Source: Candidatus Rifleibacteriota bacterium (GTDB lineage Bacteria > Muiribacteriota > Ozemobacteria > Ozemobacterales > Ozemobacteraceae). Taken from it: a DNA stretch of 64,000 nucleotides. A model generated the notes under the pieces. That model was not told the DNA's origin. It worked only from the letters and a program-made list of their open reading frames with translations, and did no database searches. The stretch is from assembly GCA_905236675.1 (NCBI GenBank), contig CAJOND010000023.1, forward strand, positions 1 to 64,000. The letters run 5' to 3'. The stretch's first letter is position 1, and the number at the start of each line of letters is the position of its first letter. A program made the position numbers and the translations under genes. Shown piece by piece: positions 17,155-25,569 of the stretch.

Positions 17155-19152
17155 CTATTGCTGTTCCGTCTGACCGATTTCATTAATATTGTTTTCTTCA
17201 TCAAAACTTGTTTTTATCAAAGAATTTTCAACTTCTTCTGTTCCCGAAACTTCTTCTTTTTCGGGTCCTTTTGCTTTATCGCCGTTAACAAGATAATTAA
17301 ATAAATCATCAGAGGTTAATGACCATATATTCAGTATTCCAGAGAAATTGGCATGCATATAAACCCTAGTCTGCTGATTATCTGACTCTGTAGAACGAAT
17401 ATTGTAATCTTGAAAAAATTTCAGAAGAAGTCTAGCTTGCCCTTGAGTCTTATTCAAGAAATACGAATAATTATAGCATTGGAAAGGATAAGGTGAAGAT
17501 CTATAAGAATAAACCTGACCTTTGTAATCTATTCCGCTTTGTCTATATAAGCCAATAAACCAGTTACTATAAAATTCATTAGTAAACAGCAAATTACTAT
17601 GACCATTACCAGAATCATATATATTAGTATTTTTACTATCTAGACTTCTATACACATATAAGTATTGTAAAGGCAATTGTTGAGGCTTAACTTTTTCTTT
17701 ATCAACCTTGCTTTGTTTATTAATTTCTTTTGTAGGCAATGGAGTAAGATAAGCATTAAAAGTTTTACTTAAATCCCAGAAAGAACCTGGCACATCAGGA
17801 GCAACCAGTTTCCCTTCTAAATAAAGAATCTGGTCTTTATCAGTAAAAGAAATCAACTTTATTGTATTTCTAGACTCTATACATTGAGCATAATCTTCAA
17901 GTACACTGCCAAAAGAATCACCAAACCTGTATCTATGTAAATTACATCCTCTAAAATCATAGTCATCAAAATGATATTGATTTCTAGTCTGCCCTTTTAT
18001 TTCAACAAAAGCAAATGAGTTAGCATCTTCTGACCATATGAATTCACCAATCTCACCATCAACATTAACTAGATTAGGCTTAATACTATTGTTCTTAAAA
18101 TCTATTAAATGAATTGATTTAGCAGAAACAAAAACAATTTTTTCACCATTAGGAGCCCAAACTGGCGTTGCATATAGATAATTGGACTTAAATACTTTTG
18201 TAAAGCCACCAACATCCATCATTTCCTTTTTTTCAGCATCAAAAATATAAGCTTGTCTTTCAAAAGTTTTTTCATCTAAAACGACACCAGCAAATATATT
18301 TTTTGTTGGAGACCATTCTCCACCGAGAGCAGTAATATTTGGATTATCATGGAAAGGCTCTATTATTTCCTTTGTTTCAAGATTAACAATTAAAGGGAAC
18401 AAACCATCTGTTAGAAAAAGAAACTTTTCATCTGTTGAAACAGTCATGTATTGATACCAAATCTTTGCTTCTCCCATGAAGACACCGTTATCTTCAGGTT
18501 TTTCATTTAAAGACAAAGAAAATATTGTATTTGTTTTAGAACTTAATCTTGTCGTTAAAACTCTGTCTTTTAAAACAACATAAGAGGTATCTGGTTCATT
18601 ACTTGGAACAGCAAGAGATATATTCTTAAAATATGCTGAATTAGTAAAACTGTTTTCTTTGCTTATATCCTGTTCTGGCAAGCTATACAAAGATTCTGAA
18701 GAATCGATTATGTGCTCCGTTTTTACGAAACCATATTCGGTAAGATACTTATTAACTTTATTCAAAAGATTACCAACACCTAAATCATTAATCTTAATGA
18801 TTCTTGTCTGAGGTTCATCATTTTCTATAACAGCATCTGGAGCATAACTTATTCTAACAAAAGGATTTCCATTTAATCTTCCCAATTTTTTTAAATATAG
18901 AATATAACTTTGAAAAAGATTAATAAAATGGTTCATACGAGGAACATCAATATAGCTAGGATGTTTAGATTTATAGCTATTTCTGAATGGCTGATGATAA
19001 GAAAACTCTACATTGCTTGTATATAGGACAATAGCTGATTTATCTTCCTGAGCATTTAATTGAACATTTGAAAGAACAGAAATAAATAAGCAAAACAATA
19101 ATATTAAAGAAAACTTTCTACTAATATGTTTATAACTCATAAAAAGCACCAT
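17155..19152 (-). CDS. Secreted propeller-like protein of unknown function
   Basis: I chose the ATG at 19152, which overlaps the ispG stop as TGATG; ATG 19140 is an alternative. The N-terminus contains a signal peptide (SLILLFCLFISVLSN, then AQ). The body has TolB/WD40-like strands (PVWAPNGEKIVFVS, EFIWSEDANSFAFVE, ILYLEGKL), suggesting a beta-propeller over the middle third. The C-terminus is acidic (about the last 60 residues are Glu/Asn/Thr-rich). There is no lipobox. It is the last gene of the minus-strand operon that begins with pseudopilin pair 2. A propeller protein next to pseudopilins suggests a role at the envelope; this is inference only. Confidence 0.6.
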   Translation of the reverse strand: MVLFMSYKHISRKFSLILLFCLFISVLSNVQLNAQEDKSAIVLYTSNVEFSYHQPFRNSYKSKHPSYIDVPRMNHFINLFQSYILYLKKLGRLNGNPFVRISYAPDAVIENDEPQTRIIKINDLGVGNLLNKVNKYLTEYGFVKTEHIIDSSESLYSLPEQDISKENSFTNSAYFKNISLAVPSNEPDTSYVVLKDRVLTTRLSSKTNTIFSLSLNEKPEDNGVFMGEAKIWYQYMTVSTDEKFLFLTDGLFPLIVNLETKEIIEPFHDNPNITALGGEWSPTKNIFAGVVLDEKTFERQAYIFDAEKKEMMDVGGFTKVFKSNYLYATPVWAPNGEKIVFVSAKSIHLIDFKNNSIKPNLVNVDGEIGEFIWSEDANSFAFVEIKGQTRNQYHFDDYDFRGCNLHRYRFGDSFGSVLEDYAQCIESRNTIKLISFTDKDQILYLEGKLVAPDVPGSFWDLSKTFNAYLTPLPTKEINKQSKVDKEKVKPQQLPLQYLYVYRSLDSKNTNIYDSGNGHSNLLFTNEFYSNWFIGLYRQSGIDYKGQVYSYRSSPYPFQCYNYSYFLNKTQGQARLLLKFFQDYNIRSTESDNQQTRVYMHANFSGILNIWSLTSDDLFNYLVNGDKAKGPEKEEVSGTEEVENSLIKTSFDEENNINEIGQTEQQ

Positions 19153-20222
19153 CAATCTTTCTTCTGGGCTAAATGCTTATGTATCTCTTCCATTAAACCA
19201 TCAACCAACTGATTGGAAGGCAAAGTTTTTATTACTTTGCCGTATCTGAAAACCAGACCGCTATCTTTACCGCCTGCAATACCGAAATCAGCTTGTTCTG
19301 CTTCCCCAGGACCATTTACAACACAACCCATAACAGCAACATGGATAGGAGCAGTAATCCCTTCAAGACGATCTCTGACTTGGTTAGCAATCTTTTGAAG
19401 AGGTATTTCGGTTCTTCCGCAAGTTGGACAGGAAACAATAGTTGGACCAGTAGATCTAAGACCTAAGGATTTTAATATTCTAATACCAGTTTTAACTTCT
19501 TCTGCCGAATCGCCTGTAAGAGAAACCCTTATCGTATCTCCAATACCCTGCATCAAGAGACTGCCTATTCCTATAGAAGACCTTACTATTCCTTCTTCTG
19601 GCAATCCTGATTCAGTTACTCCAAGATGCAAAGGATAGTCGCAAGAAGAAGCAACGATTTTAACAGCTTCTGTCATTGTCGCTAAATCAAAGGACTTGAC
19701 AGCTATTTTAATCAAATCAAAGCCACATTTTTCTAACAAAGCAACTTCTTTTAAAGCAGATTCAGCCAAAGCTTTCCCTGTAACCCCACCGTATTTGGCT
19801 TTAAGTTCAGGATCCAAAGAACCTGCATTTACACCTACTCTAACAGGAATCTTATGGTCTTTTGCAGCGGCAATAACCTCTTTAATCTTTTCTTCACTTC
19901 TTATATTCCCTGGATTTAACCTTAAACCATGGACTCCACTTTCTATTGATTGCAAAGCAAGACGATGGTCAAAATGTATGTCAGCCATTACAGGAATAGG
20001 ACTATTTAGACATATTTCCTTCAGAGCTTTTGCAGCTTCCATATCTGGAACAGCCAATCGAATAATATCACATCCTGCTATATGCAGACGCTTAATCTCA
20101 TTTACTGTTGCCTTAGCATCTCTAGTATCTGTTTTTGTCATCGTCTGAACAGTAATTGGAGCATCACCGCCAACAGCAACTTTTCCTATAAATATTTTTT
20201 TGCTTTTCCTTCTGTCTATCAT
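19152..20222 (-). CDS. ispG: 4-hydroxy-3-methylbut-2-en-1-yl diphosphate synthase (GcpE)
   Basis: The cytosolic iron-sulfur enzyme of the MEP isoprenoid pathway converts methylerythritol cyclodiphosphate to HMBPP. The 356 residues match the bacterial form. The cluster ligands are visible as CPTC (Cys265, Cys268), Cys300 in MGCVVNGPGE and Glu307. The N-terminus has GGDAPITVQTMTKTDTRD and the TIM barrel has ADIHFDHRLAL and HLGVTESG. AGGTG lies 8 nt before the ATG. It is embedded between a pseudopilin pair and a secreted propeller protein in one operon, an unusual location; no other MEP gene is in the window. Confidence 0.95.
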   Translation of the reverse strand: MIDRRKSKKIFIGKVAVGGDAPITVQTMTKTDTRDAKATVNEIKRLHIAGCDIIRLAVPDMEAAKALKEICLNSPIPVMADIHFDHRLALQSIESGVHGLRLNPGNIRSEEKIKEVIAAAKDHKIPVRVGVNAGSLDPELKAKYGGVTGKALAESALKEVALLEKCGFDLIKIAVKSFDLATMTEAVKIVASSCDYPLHLGVTESGLPEEGIVRSSIGIGSLLMQGIGDTIRVSLTGDSAEEVKTGIRILKSLGLRSTGPTIVSCPTCGRTEIPLQKIANQVRDRLEGITAPIHVAVMGCVVNGPGEAEQADFGIAGGKDSGLVFRYGKVIKTLPSNQLVDGLMEEIHKHLAQKKD

Positions 20223-20246
20223 ATATTCACACCTAAAAAATGGAGT

Positions 20247-20873
20247 TTAACGTAATTTCCAGTTTGGTTGTCTAATCCTGGTCATTGCAGGTTTTAAAGT
20301 TACAGATGTAGCAAGAGCAGCTTCTTCTTTCCCCTGTTTGAATTTTAAAACAACACGCATAAAAGTAATTCTAGATCTTTGCCATGTATCGTTAGAAACC
20401 AAATCATAAGGATAATATTTCCAACCCGTTACAGATTCTTCATCTTTTAACTCAAAATATGGCTTGAAAATATTCTCATCAATTTCATCAAAAGAAAGGA
20501 GTTTAGCAGGATTTTCTCTGTTTTCACTTCTCCAAAGAACATTTCTTTTAGGACTCCTTTCGACTTCGTATTCTACTGTCACAAGAGCATCTTCACCAGG
20601 ATCCTGTATGTCTATGGTGTATTTATAAGTTCGTAATTTAATATAATCAGGTTTTATTTCGAGAACTTCTTTTGCATTCCTCAAATCCCTTATGATTATT
20701 TCCATCTTATTTCTAACTTCAGAAGTTAAAAGAATTTGTGTTGTTCCTTTATTAACGGTTGAAACACCTGTAGATTGCATCAAATAGAGAATTCCTGCAA
20801 TTAAAACAGTTAAGGCCATTCCCATTAATAGTTCTACTAATGTAAAAGCTTTTCTAGTTTTTTCTATTTTCAT
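20247..20873 (-). CDS. Minor pseudopilin, GspJ/PulJ-like (pair 2)
   Basis: The prepilin site KA|FTLVELLMG is followed by a hydrophobic helix with Glu+5 and, further on, STVNKGTTQILLTSEVRNKMEI, the amphipathic helix typical of PulJ-like proteins. Length is 208 residues. The ATG overlaps the upstream stop (ATGA). ispG starts 24 bp downstream and is probably co-transcribed. Unlike the other three cassettes, no K-like giant gene adjoins it. Confidence 0.8.
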   Translation of the reverse strand: MKIEKTRKAFTLVELLMGMALTVLIAGILYLMQSTGVSTVNKGTTQILLTSEVRNKMEIIIRDLRNAKEVLEIKPDYIKLRTYKYTIDIQDPGEDALVTVEYEVERSPKRNVLWRSENRENPAKLLSFDEIDENIFKPYFELKDEESVTGWKYYPYDLVSNDTWQRSRITFMRVVLKFKQGKEEAALATSVTLKPAMTRIRQPNWKLR

Positions 20874-21472
20874 TTATGCTTACCTATAAGAGTGCTTAAC
20901 TCTGCGATTTTCTTATTTCTATCATCAAAAACAGATACAGTTATTTTTTTTATTTTAGGTGGCATTGCCGATTCGCTAATTTCTTTAACCTGAGTCACTC
21001 GTCTATATTTCGAATATTCATTTGGGTATAGTTCTAATTCTTTTAAATAACATTTAGGATATAATTCCTTAAGCTTTTTAAAAGTAGTCGATGATTCAGA
21101 ATTTTTTAAAGATTCTTCTGAAAAAACATCAGAAAAATAGTTTATAAAATTATCTTCATTATAATAAGCATCATCATATTTTGCTCTGTCCTGAAAAACA
21201 TCCCTGAAATTTTCATAATCAGATTTTATAATAAAAAATGGTAAAGCTTTAATTTCTTCTATTTTATCTCTTGCAAGATTTGAAGCTATGACAGAATCAG
21301 TATTCTGGTTACTGCCTTTTACTCCAAAAATAAACATATTGGTAAAAGGTAAAGCAATGATACCTATTATAAAAACAACTGTAAGGATTTCTATAAATGT
21401 AAATCCTTGTTTATTTATGAACTTTATAGGTTCAAAGAATAATCGGCCTGCTTTTTTATTGTTATTTTTCAT
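20870..21472 (-). CDS. Minor pseudopilin, GspI/PilV-like (pair 2)
   Basis: A 20-residue basic leader precedes KQ|GFTFIEILTVVFIIGIIALP, a type IV prepilin cleavage motif (cleavage after Gly) with Glu+5. The soluble part, about 160 residues, has several charged helices and no Cys. It is first in the minus-strand operon GspI-like, GspJ-like, ispG, propeller protein. The divergent gene starts 77 bp away, so both promoters must lie in 21473-21548. Confidence 0.78.
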   Translation of the reverse strand: MKNNNKKAGRLFFEPIKFINKQGFTFIEILTVVFIIGIIALPFTNMFIFGVKGSNQNTDSVIASNLARDKIEEIKALPFFIIKSDYENFRDVFQDRAKYDDAYYNEDNFINYFSDVFSEESLKNSESSTTFKKLKELYPKCYLKELELYPNEYSKYRRVTQVKEISESAMPPKIKKITVSVFDDRNKKIAELSTLIGKHK

Positions 21473-21548
21473 ATTTTATCAATTTTTGTAGATTTTATTA
21501 ATTATATCATGATAGATAATATGTAGTTATAACATTAGGAGGATATGA

Positions 21549-22259
21549 ATGTCTATTAACAATAACATCAATTTTATTATTATTTTTATTATTTTTTGTA
21601 TAACATCTGTTGATGCCCATGCATTGTCAGTTCGTGTAGTTGAAGGGATTCCTTTAGCTAATTATGAAACTATGATCGAAGAAGGTTTAAGATTAGGAAA
21701 TACTGAATTATTAAGAAAAGCATGGAATCACTATGAAAAAGCTATTAAATTTGATAATGATGACAATTTAGCGGCTTCTTCTTATCTTGAACTCGGCAAA
21801 ATTTTTTTTTATCTCTCTCTGTTAGGAACTTCTACGGATGAAGATTTCTTTAAAGCTGAAGGCTATGCAAAAAAAATAATTAATAATATGCCTGAAGATT
21901 CTGATGCCCATAGAGCTTTAGGTCTAATATTTGCAGGTCACGGTGAATATATGGATGCTTTTCAGGAATTATCTTTGGCACTCAAGTTAAATCCGACAAA
22001 TGACATGGTAATCTGCGATATGGCTTCTTTACATTTAGCTCTGCATCAGCCAGATAAAACAATAGATTATTTAAGCAGTTTAAAAGAAAATAATGGCTGG
22101 AATCAGATTCTTCTTGCTATGGCATATTCTCAAAAAGAAATGAACGGTAAAGCTCTTTTAGCTATTTTAAAAGCAGAACAACTTGGTTATAAAGGCTACT
22201 GGGTCAATAAAATGCGAGAACAGATATCTAAGAAATTAAGAATAAAGCTAGAAAAATAA
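21549..22259 (+). CDS. Secreted or membrane-anchored TPR protein
   Basis: Residues about 8-24 form a hydrophobic signal or anchor (FIIIFIIFCITSVDAHA). The rest consists of about five helix-turn-helix units with TPR spacing, for example DAHRALGLIFAGHGEYMDAFQELSLALKLNP. TPRs mediate protein interactions; no catalytic motif is present. A full AGGAGG lies 6 nt before the ATG. It is divergent from pseudopilin pair 2 and followed by a bidirectional terminator, so it is monocistronic. Confidence 0.75.
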   Translation: MSINNNINFIIIFIIFCITSVDAHALSVRVVEGIPLANYETMIEEGLRLGNTELLRKAWNHYEKAIKFDNDDNLAASSYLELGKIFFYLSLLGTSTDEDFFKAEGYAKKIINNMPEDSDAHRALGLIFAGHGEYMDAFQELSLALKLNPTNDMVICDMASLHLALHQPDKTIDYLSSLKENNGWNQILLAMAYSQKEMNGKALLAILKAEQLGYKGYWVNKMREQISKKLRIKLEK

Positions 22260-22260
22260 A

Positions 22261-22292
22261 AAAACTTTTCTAATAATCATTAGAAAAGTTTT
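22261..22292. terminator. Bidirectional terminator between the TPR gene and tRNA-Arg
   Basis: A perfect 14-bp stem (22261-22274 with 22279-22292, 4-nt loop) separates converging transcripts. On the minus strand, T-rich sequence follows it, and the tRNA 3' end is 5 bp away. Confidence 0.85.
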
Positions 22293-22296
22293 TAAA

Positions 22297-22370
22297 CGTG
22301 TCTAGCGTGATTCGAACACGCGACCGCAGGATTAGGAATCCTGTGCTCTATCCATCTGAGCTATAGACAC
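22297..22370 (-). tRNA. tRNA-Arg (anticodon CCU)
   Basis: On the minus strand the acceptor arm GTGTCTA/TAGACAC is 7 bp. The D arm contains GCTCAGATGGATAGAGC. The anticodon stem is CAGGA/TCCTG with loop TTCCTAA, so the anticodon is CCT (reads AGG). The T arm is GCGTG-TTCGAAT-CACGC. The discriminator is G; no CCA is encoded, so the 3' end is added after transcription. Confidence 0.93.
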
Positions 22371-22584
22371 ATTTTTATATAGCGGTATTCTACTAGTTTT
22401 TTTATTTAAAATCAACTATATTTAAGATTTAAGATTTAAGAGATAAAATTGGCTTTGCTAATATATAATGATGAGTGATAGGTGATTGTCTTTGGCGTAA
22501 ATTTGTGATAAAACCATGGCAATAAATTAAAGAAAGCCTTAATAAGTGTTGGAAAATAAAAAATGAGATACGAAGGATAAGATT
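22371..22584. other. Intergenic region with short direct repeats
   Basis: Besides the tRNA promoter it contains ATTTAAG repeated about three times (around 22421-22441) and a G/T-rich stretch with GAGTGATAGGTGATT (around 22469-22485) that resembles stretches near 59716 and 63983. The leader of the next gene occupies the right end. Confidence 0.45.
22387..22415 (-). promoter_or_regulatory. Sigma70-type promoter for tRNA-Arg
   Basis: Read on the minus strand: TTGATT (22415-22410), 17-bp spacer, TAGAAT (22392-22387), 16 bp before the tRNA 5' end. Confidence 0.75.
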
Positions 22585-23157
22585 ATGAAAAAGATTGGAT
22601 TTATACTGTTATTGATGAGTATGTTCATAACCTCGATTCTATTTGCTGATAATCCTAGCAAAGAAATAAATAATAAATGTAGACAGAATCTTAAATTGCT
22701 AAATTCAGCAACTGCAGAAATGTTAAAAGAGAAAGGTCAGGAAATCCATTCCTGGACTAGTATGACCCAGTTCAACAAAATGTTCTTAGATTTCAATAAA
22801 TTTTTAGACATAAAAAAAATAGTTGGACCTACTCCAAGTTGCGAATATTACCTTGTCTACTTAAGCAAAGATGATTATCAATGGTTGTGTAACCTTCATG
22901 GAGTCTTAGATGGTAACCATACTCTTTCTTTAAAATATCATGAATACCAACTTCAAGGGAAAACATGTGACAGATATAAATCCATCAAGGAATATGAAAA
23001 ACACACTAAGGAAATGTTAACTTGGACAGAATACACTTTAACTCCTAAAGAATTTTTCAAATATCAGTATAATACAAATCCTATTATGACTACTGTTATT
23101 ACTATAGTTTTAGTAATAGTTAGTTTTGCTTTATTGAAATCATTTTTCAAATTCTAA
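22585..23157 (+). CDS. Membrane protein with extracytoplasmic pilin-headgroup-like module
   Basis: The 190-residue protein has a signal peptide (1-21), an extracytoplasmic region, and a C-terminal transmembrane helix (about 166-187: VITIVLVIVSFALL), so it would be held by its C-terminus. The soluble part begins KCRQNLKLLNSATAEML and later has SCEYYLVYL ... WLCNLHG, the same plan as the modules in the L,D-transpeptidase (3854-4291) and as CxxNLKxI...CxxHG pilin heads. The pilin N-terminal helix is absent. It precedes the transglutaminase-like pair by ~50 bp and may be in the same operon. Confidence 0.6.
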   Translation: MKKIGFILLLMSMFITSILFADNPSKEINNKCRQNLKLLNSATAEMLKEKGQEIHSWTSMTQFNKMFLDFNKFLDIKKIVGPTPSCEYYLVYLSKDDYQWLCNLHGVLDGNHTLSLKYHEYQLQGKTCDRYKSIKEYEKHTKEMLTWTEYTLTPKEFFKYQYNTNPIMTTVITIVLVIVSFALLKSFFKF

Positions 23158-23209
23158 CAGCTTGACTAAAGCGGTATTTTTCATTAAAATTATTGTACGC
23201 TTCGTAAAA

Positions 23210-24019
23210 ATGATGAAAAAAAATCTGATAATAAGCTTAATACTACTAATTTCTATATTTTTATCTAATTCAGTTGAGGCAGGTAATCCTGATGGTTTTG
23301 TTCCATCCTGGAAAGTTGGTCAGCGCTGGATTCTTGAAGCATCATACCGTGACCTAAGAGTTGAAGGTGATGTTTGGATGCTTCCAATGCAATGGATATT
23401 CAATGTCAGAGCTAAAAAGGTCATAGATGGAGAAGAATGTTACGTTCTTCATATTTACGGACGCAGAAGCAGCCAAAAAAATCAAGCTATTCTCTGGTTA
23501 TCTGTTAATGATTTAAGACCATTAAAAGTCATAGATGTTTATCCAACTTCTTCTGGAATGAAATATCAAGAAAGAGATATAAATAAATATTCTTCTGAAC
23601 CTCTGATGGCTGAAGGAACTCCTATTCCATACGACCTTCCTTCTTTCCCTTTGACAAAATCAGATAAAAGAGCTCAATCTGCTGATGTATTCGGAGCATA
23701 TAACAAATCCTCCAATACCGAAGCTAAGAAGTTTTCTAGAGTAAGAAAAATAGGTGGAATTTCTTTTAAACGCAATGTTTCCCAAAAAAGTAAAACCCCC
23801 GATAAACAATTTGCAGATACTTTTGCTGGTTATTCAAACCAAACAAGAAATGGCGGACAAAGTTTTCAGGTAGAAATGACAGAAGACAGATCAAACAATC
23901 GATTGATACAGCTTTGGCAACAGGGAGCACCCTGGGCTATATCTGGTGGAAATCAAGATAAAAAAGTTCGCCTGGTTCCAGAATCAGAATATTTGCAGAA
24001 AAATGGAGGTGAAAGATAA
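23210..24019 (+). CDS. Secreted protein of unknown function, coupled to a transglutaminase-like protein
   Basis: An upstream in-frame TTG at 23162 exists, but the ATG pair at 23210/23213 directly precedes a classical signal peptide (KKNLIISLILLISIFLSNSVEA), so I start there. The mature N-terminus has PSWKVGQRWILEASY and then alternating strands with Trp and one Cys (EECYVLHIYG), suggesting a beta-sheet domain. The C-terminal half is Ser/Lys/Arg/Gln-rich with FADTFAGY and ADVFGAYN, a loosely repeated element. The last base of its stop is the A of the next ATG (TAATG), so the two are coupled. No catalytic motif is recognised. Confidence 0.55.
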   Translation: MMKKNLIISLILLISIFLSNSVEAGNPDGFVPSWKVGQRWILEASYRDLRVEGDVWMLPMQWIFNVRAKKVIDGEECYVLHIYGRRSSQKNQAILWLSVNDLRPLKVIDVYPTSSGMKYQERDINKYSSEPLMAEGTPIPYDLPSFPLTKSDKRAQSADVFGAYNKSSNTEAKKFSRVRKIGGISFKRNVSQKSKTPDKQFADTFAGYSNQTRNGGQSFQVEMTEDRSNNRLIQLWQQGAPWAISGGNQDKKVRLVPESEYLQKNGGER

Positions 24020-25005
24020 TGAGAAAACTTTCATTTATCCTGGCTTTATTACTTTCAACTACACCTGTTGCTATTTTTGCAGATTCTATCAAAGGAGAAA
24101 TAAAACCTTCTCCATGGTCTGGTGACTGGTGGTCAAGGAAAAAAGGTTTTCTAGTAAAAGGTTGGCAAGGTCATAGTCCATCTCCATTTGAAAAATATGA
24201 CTCTTATGTTACTGCTGTAACAGGTAAAAATCCTGGAGCCCATGCTTGGGAAGCTAATCCTAAAAATCATCATTATAATCCTAATGCAGAAGCCTGGGAA
24301 GGTCACTGCAACGGATGGTCCGGTGCCTCAATATTAGCTCCAGAACCTAAAATTACACGTAATCGTGGCGGTATTGCTTTTGATACTGCTGATCAAAAAG
24401 CCCTTCTATCAGAACAATACATGAATTGCTACTGTAATTTTTATGGAAATCGTTATTGGGGCAATGCAAAAGATGATATAAACGACATTTACCCTGATCA
24501 GTTCCATCGCTTACTTGTCGAAAACATAGCTTCAGGTAAAACCGCTATGGTATGCGATATAGAAGCAGACCGCATGGTTTGGAATTATCCTCTTTATAAA
24601 TTCGAATCCTCGTGGTCGACTGGCTGGTTTGATGACCATAAGCTAAAAGTTAAAACAACCTGTTATTTTGTAAATGATGATGTTAAACCTGAATATTTAG
24701 GAACCAAATGGTTTGCTGTTGAATATACCTACAATCTGTTTGTAGACGATAAAGGAAATGTCATTTCTGGCGAATGGACGGGGAACTCCAAAAAGAATCA
24801 TCCAGATTTTGTTTGGATACCTACTGGAGATGCTAGAGTTCCCGCTAATTCTACCTTAGAAAATCCCTGTCTGGATCCAAAATTTGTAAAAGACATTTGT
24901 GAAGGACCAGCTAATAAAACTACAGGAAGAGCTGCCGCACCAATGTCTAGAAATCCAGATCAGCTTCTTATTGAAGCTGGATTGGATCCTGATGAATTGT
25001 TCTAA
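24019..25005 (+). CDS. Secreted protein resembling the GP42/TGase-elicitor transglutaminase family
   Basis: The 328-residue protein has a signal peptide (about 1-21), then PSPWSGDWWSRKKGFL, SPSPFEKYDSY and EAWEGHCNGWSGASIL with Cys97 where the catalytic Cys would be, followed by APEPK. Later it has a conserved-looking DQFHRLLVENI, MVWNYPLYKFES and FVWIPTGD. From memory this is the pattern of the Phytophthora GP42 elicitor-type transglutaminases and their marine bacterial relatives; a cross-linking or cysteine-hydrolase activity is inferred. It is translationally coupled to the preceding secreted protein and ends at a strong terminator. Confidence 0.6.
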   Translation: MRKLSFILALLLSTTPVAIFADSIKGEIKPSPWSGDWWSRKKGFLVKGWQGHSPSPFEKYDSYVTAVTGKNPGAHAWEANPKNHHYNPNAEAWEGHCNGWSGASILAPEPKITRNRGGIAFDTADQKALLSEQYMNCYCNFYGNRYWGNAKDDINDIYPDQFHRLLVENIASGKTAMVCDIEADRMVWNYPLYKFESSWSTGWFDDHKLKVKTTCYFVNDDVKPEYLGTKWFAVEYTYNLFVDDKGNVISGEWTGNSKKNHPDFVWIPTGDARVPANSTLENPCLDPKFVKDICEGPANKTTGRAAAPMSRNPDQLLIEAGLDPDELF

Positions 25006-25020
25006 TAAGTAGTTCTTGCA

Positions 25021-25060
25021 AAAAAGAACTCGATTTTATGGAAATCGGGTTCTTTTTTTT
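25021..25060 (+). terminator. Rho-independent terminator after the transglutaminase-like gene
   Basis: AGAAC-T-CGATTT pairs with AAATCG-G-GTTCT around TATGG, followed by eight T's. The next pseudopilin gene begins 23 bp later. Confidence 0.88.
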
Positions 25061-25082
25061 GTATAATAAATTAAAAATAAGA

Positions 25083-25568
25083 ATGAAAACAATTTTGAAA
25101 AATAGACATTCAAGATTAGCAATGACTTTTGTAGAAATACTCATTGCTGGTTTTTATATGGTAGTTGTTTTTACCATAGGTTGGTTGATATCCAGCAGCT
25201 TTACAGGTGTAAAAAAAGTTAGAAACTACGAGAATGCTATGTTTTTGGCAAATCAAGCAGTTGAAGCAGTTAGAGCTGCTCGTTCTAATGAGTTAGGTAC
25301 AGATAAAGATAAAGGAAGAAATACCCTTTTATCAGATTTCAATACAGCAGGAAACCCTTACGATAAAGATCCGGGCGGTTTTTTACCCGAAGTAGAAATA
25401 GGTGGGATAAAATATATTCGCAAAGTTAGTATAGAAGAAGTTCCGTCAACCAATAAAAATATGCCGTCCTGTCTGAAGATGATTCATGTAAATGTAAGCT
25501 GGAAAGCAAGTGAAGATAACGCTCCTGTACAATTAGAAATTGTAACAGCTCATTGTGATTTGTGGTGA
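25083..25568 (+). CDS. Minor pseudopilin, GspI/PilV-like (cassette 3)
   Basis: I start at the ATG 25083; an in-frame ATG at 25038 lies inside the upstream terminator. The 161-residue product has a basic leader, the site LA|MTFVEILIA with Glu+5, and a hydrophobic helix (GFYMVVVFTIGWLIS). NQAVEAVRAARSNEL, a helix common in PilV-like proteins, follows. Two Cys are in the C-terminal part. The downstream J-like gene starts 1 bp after its stop. Confidence 0.78.
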   Translation: MKTILKNRHSRLAMTFVEILIAGFYMVVVFTIGWLISSSFTGVKKVRNYENAMFLANQAVEAVRAARSNELGTDKDKGRNTLLSDFNTAGNPYDKDPGGFLPEVEIGGIKYIRKVSIEEVPSTNKNMPSCLKMIHVNVSWKASEDNAPVQLEIVTAHCDLW

Positions 25569-25569
25569 T

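Noticed and set aside
23162-23209. Start at TTG 23162
   Set aside because: The extension adds a second hydrophobic run ahead of a normal signal peptide, and the initiation codon lies only 2 bp after the preceding stop without a ribosome site.
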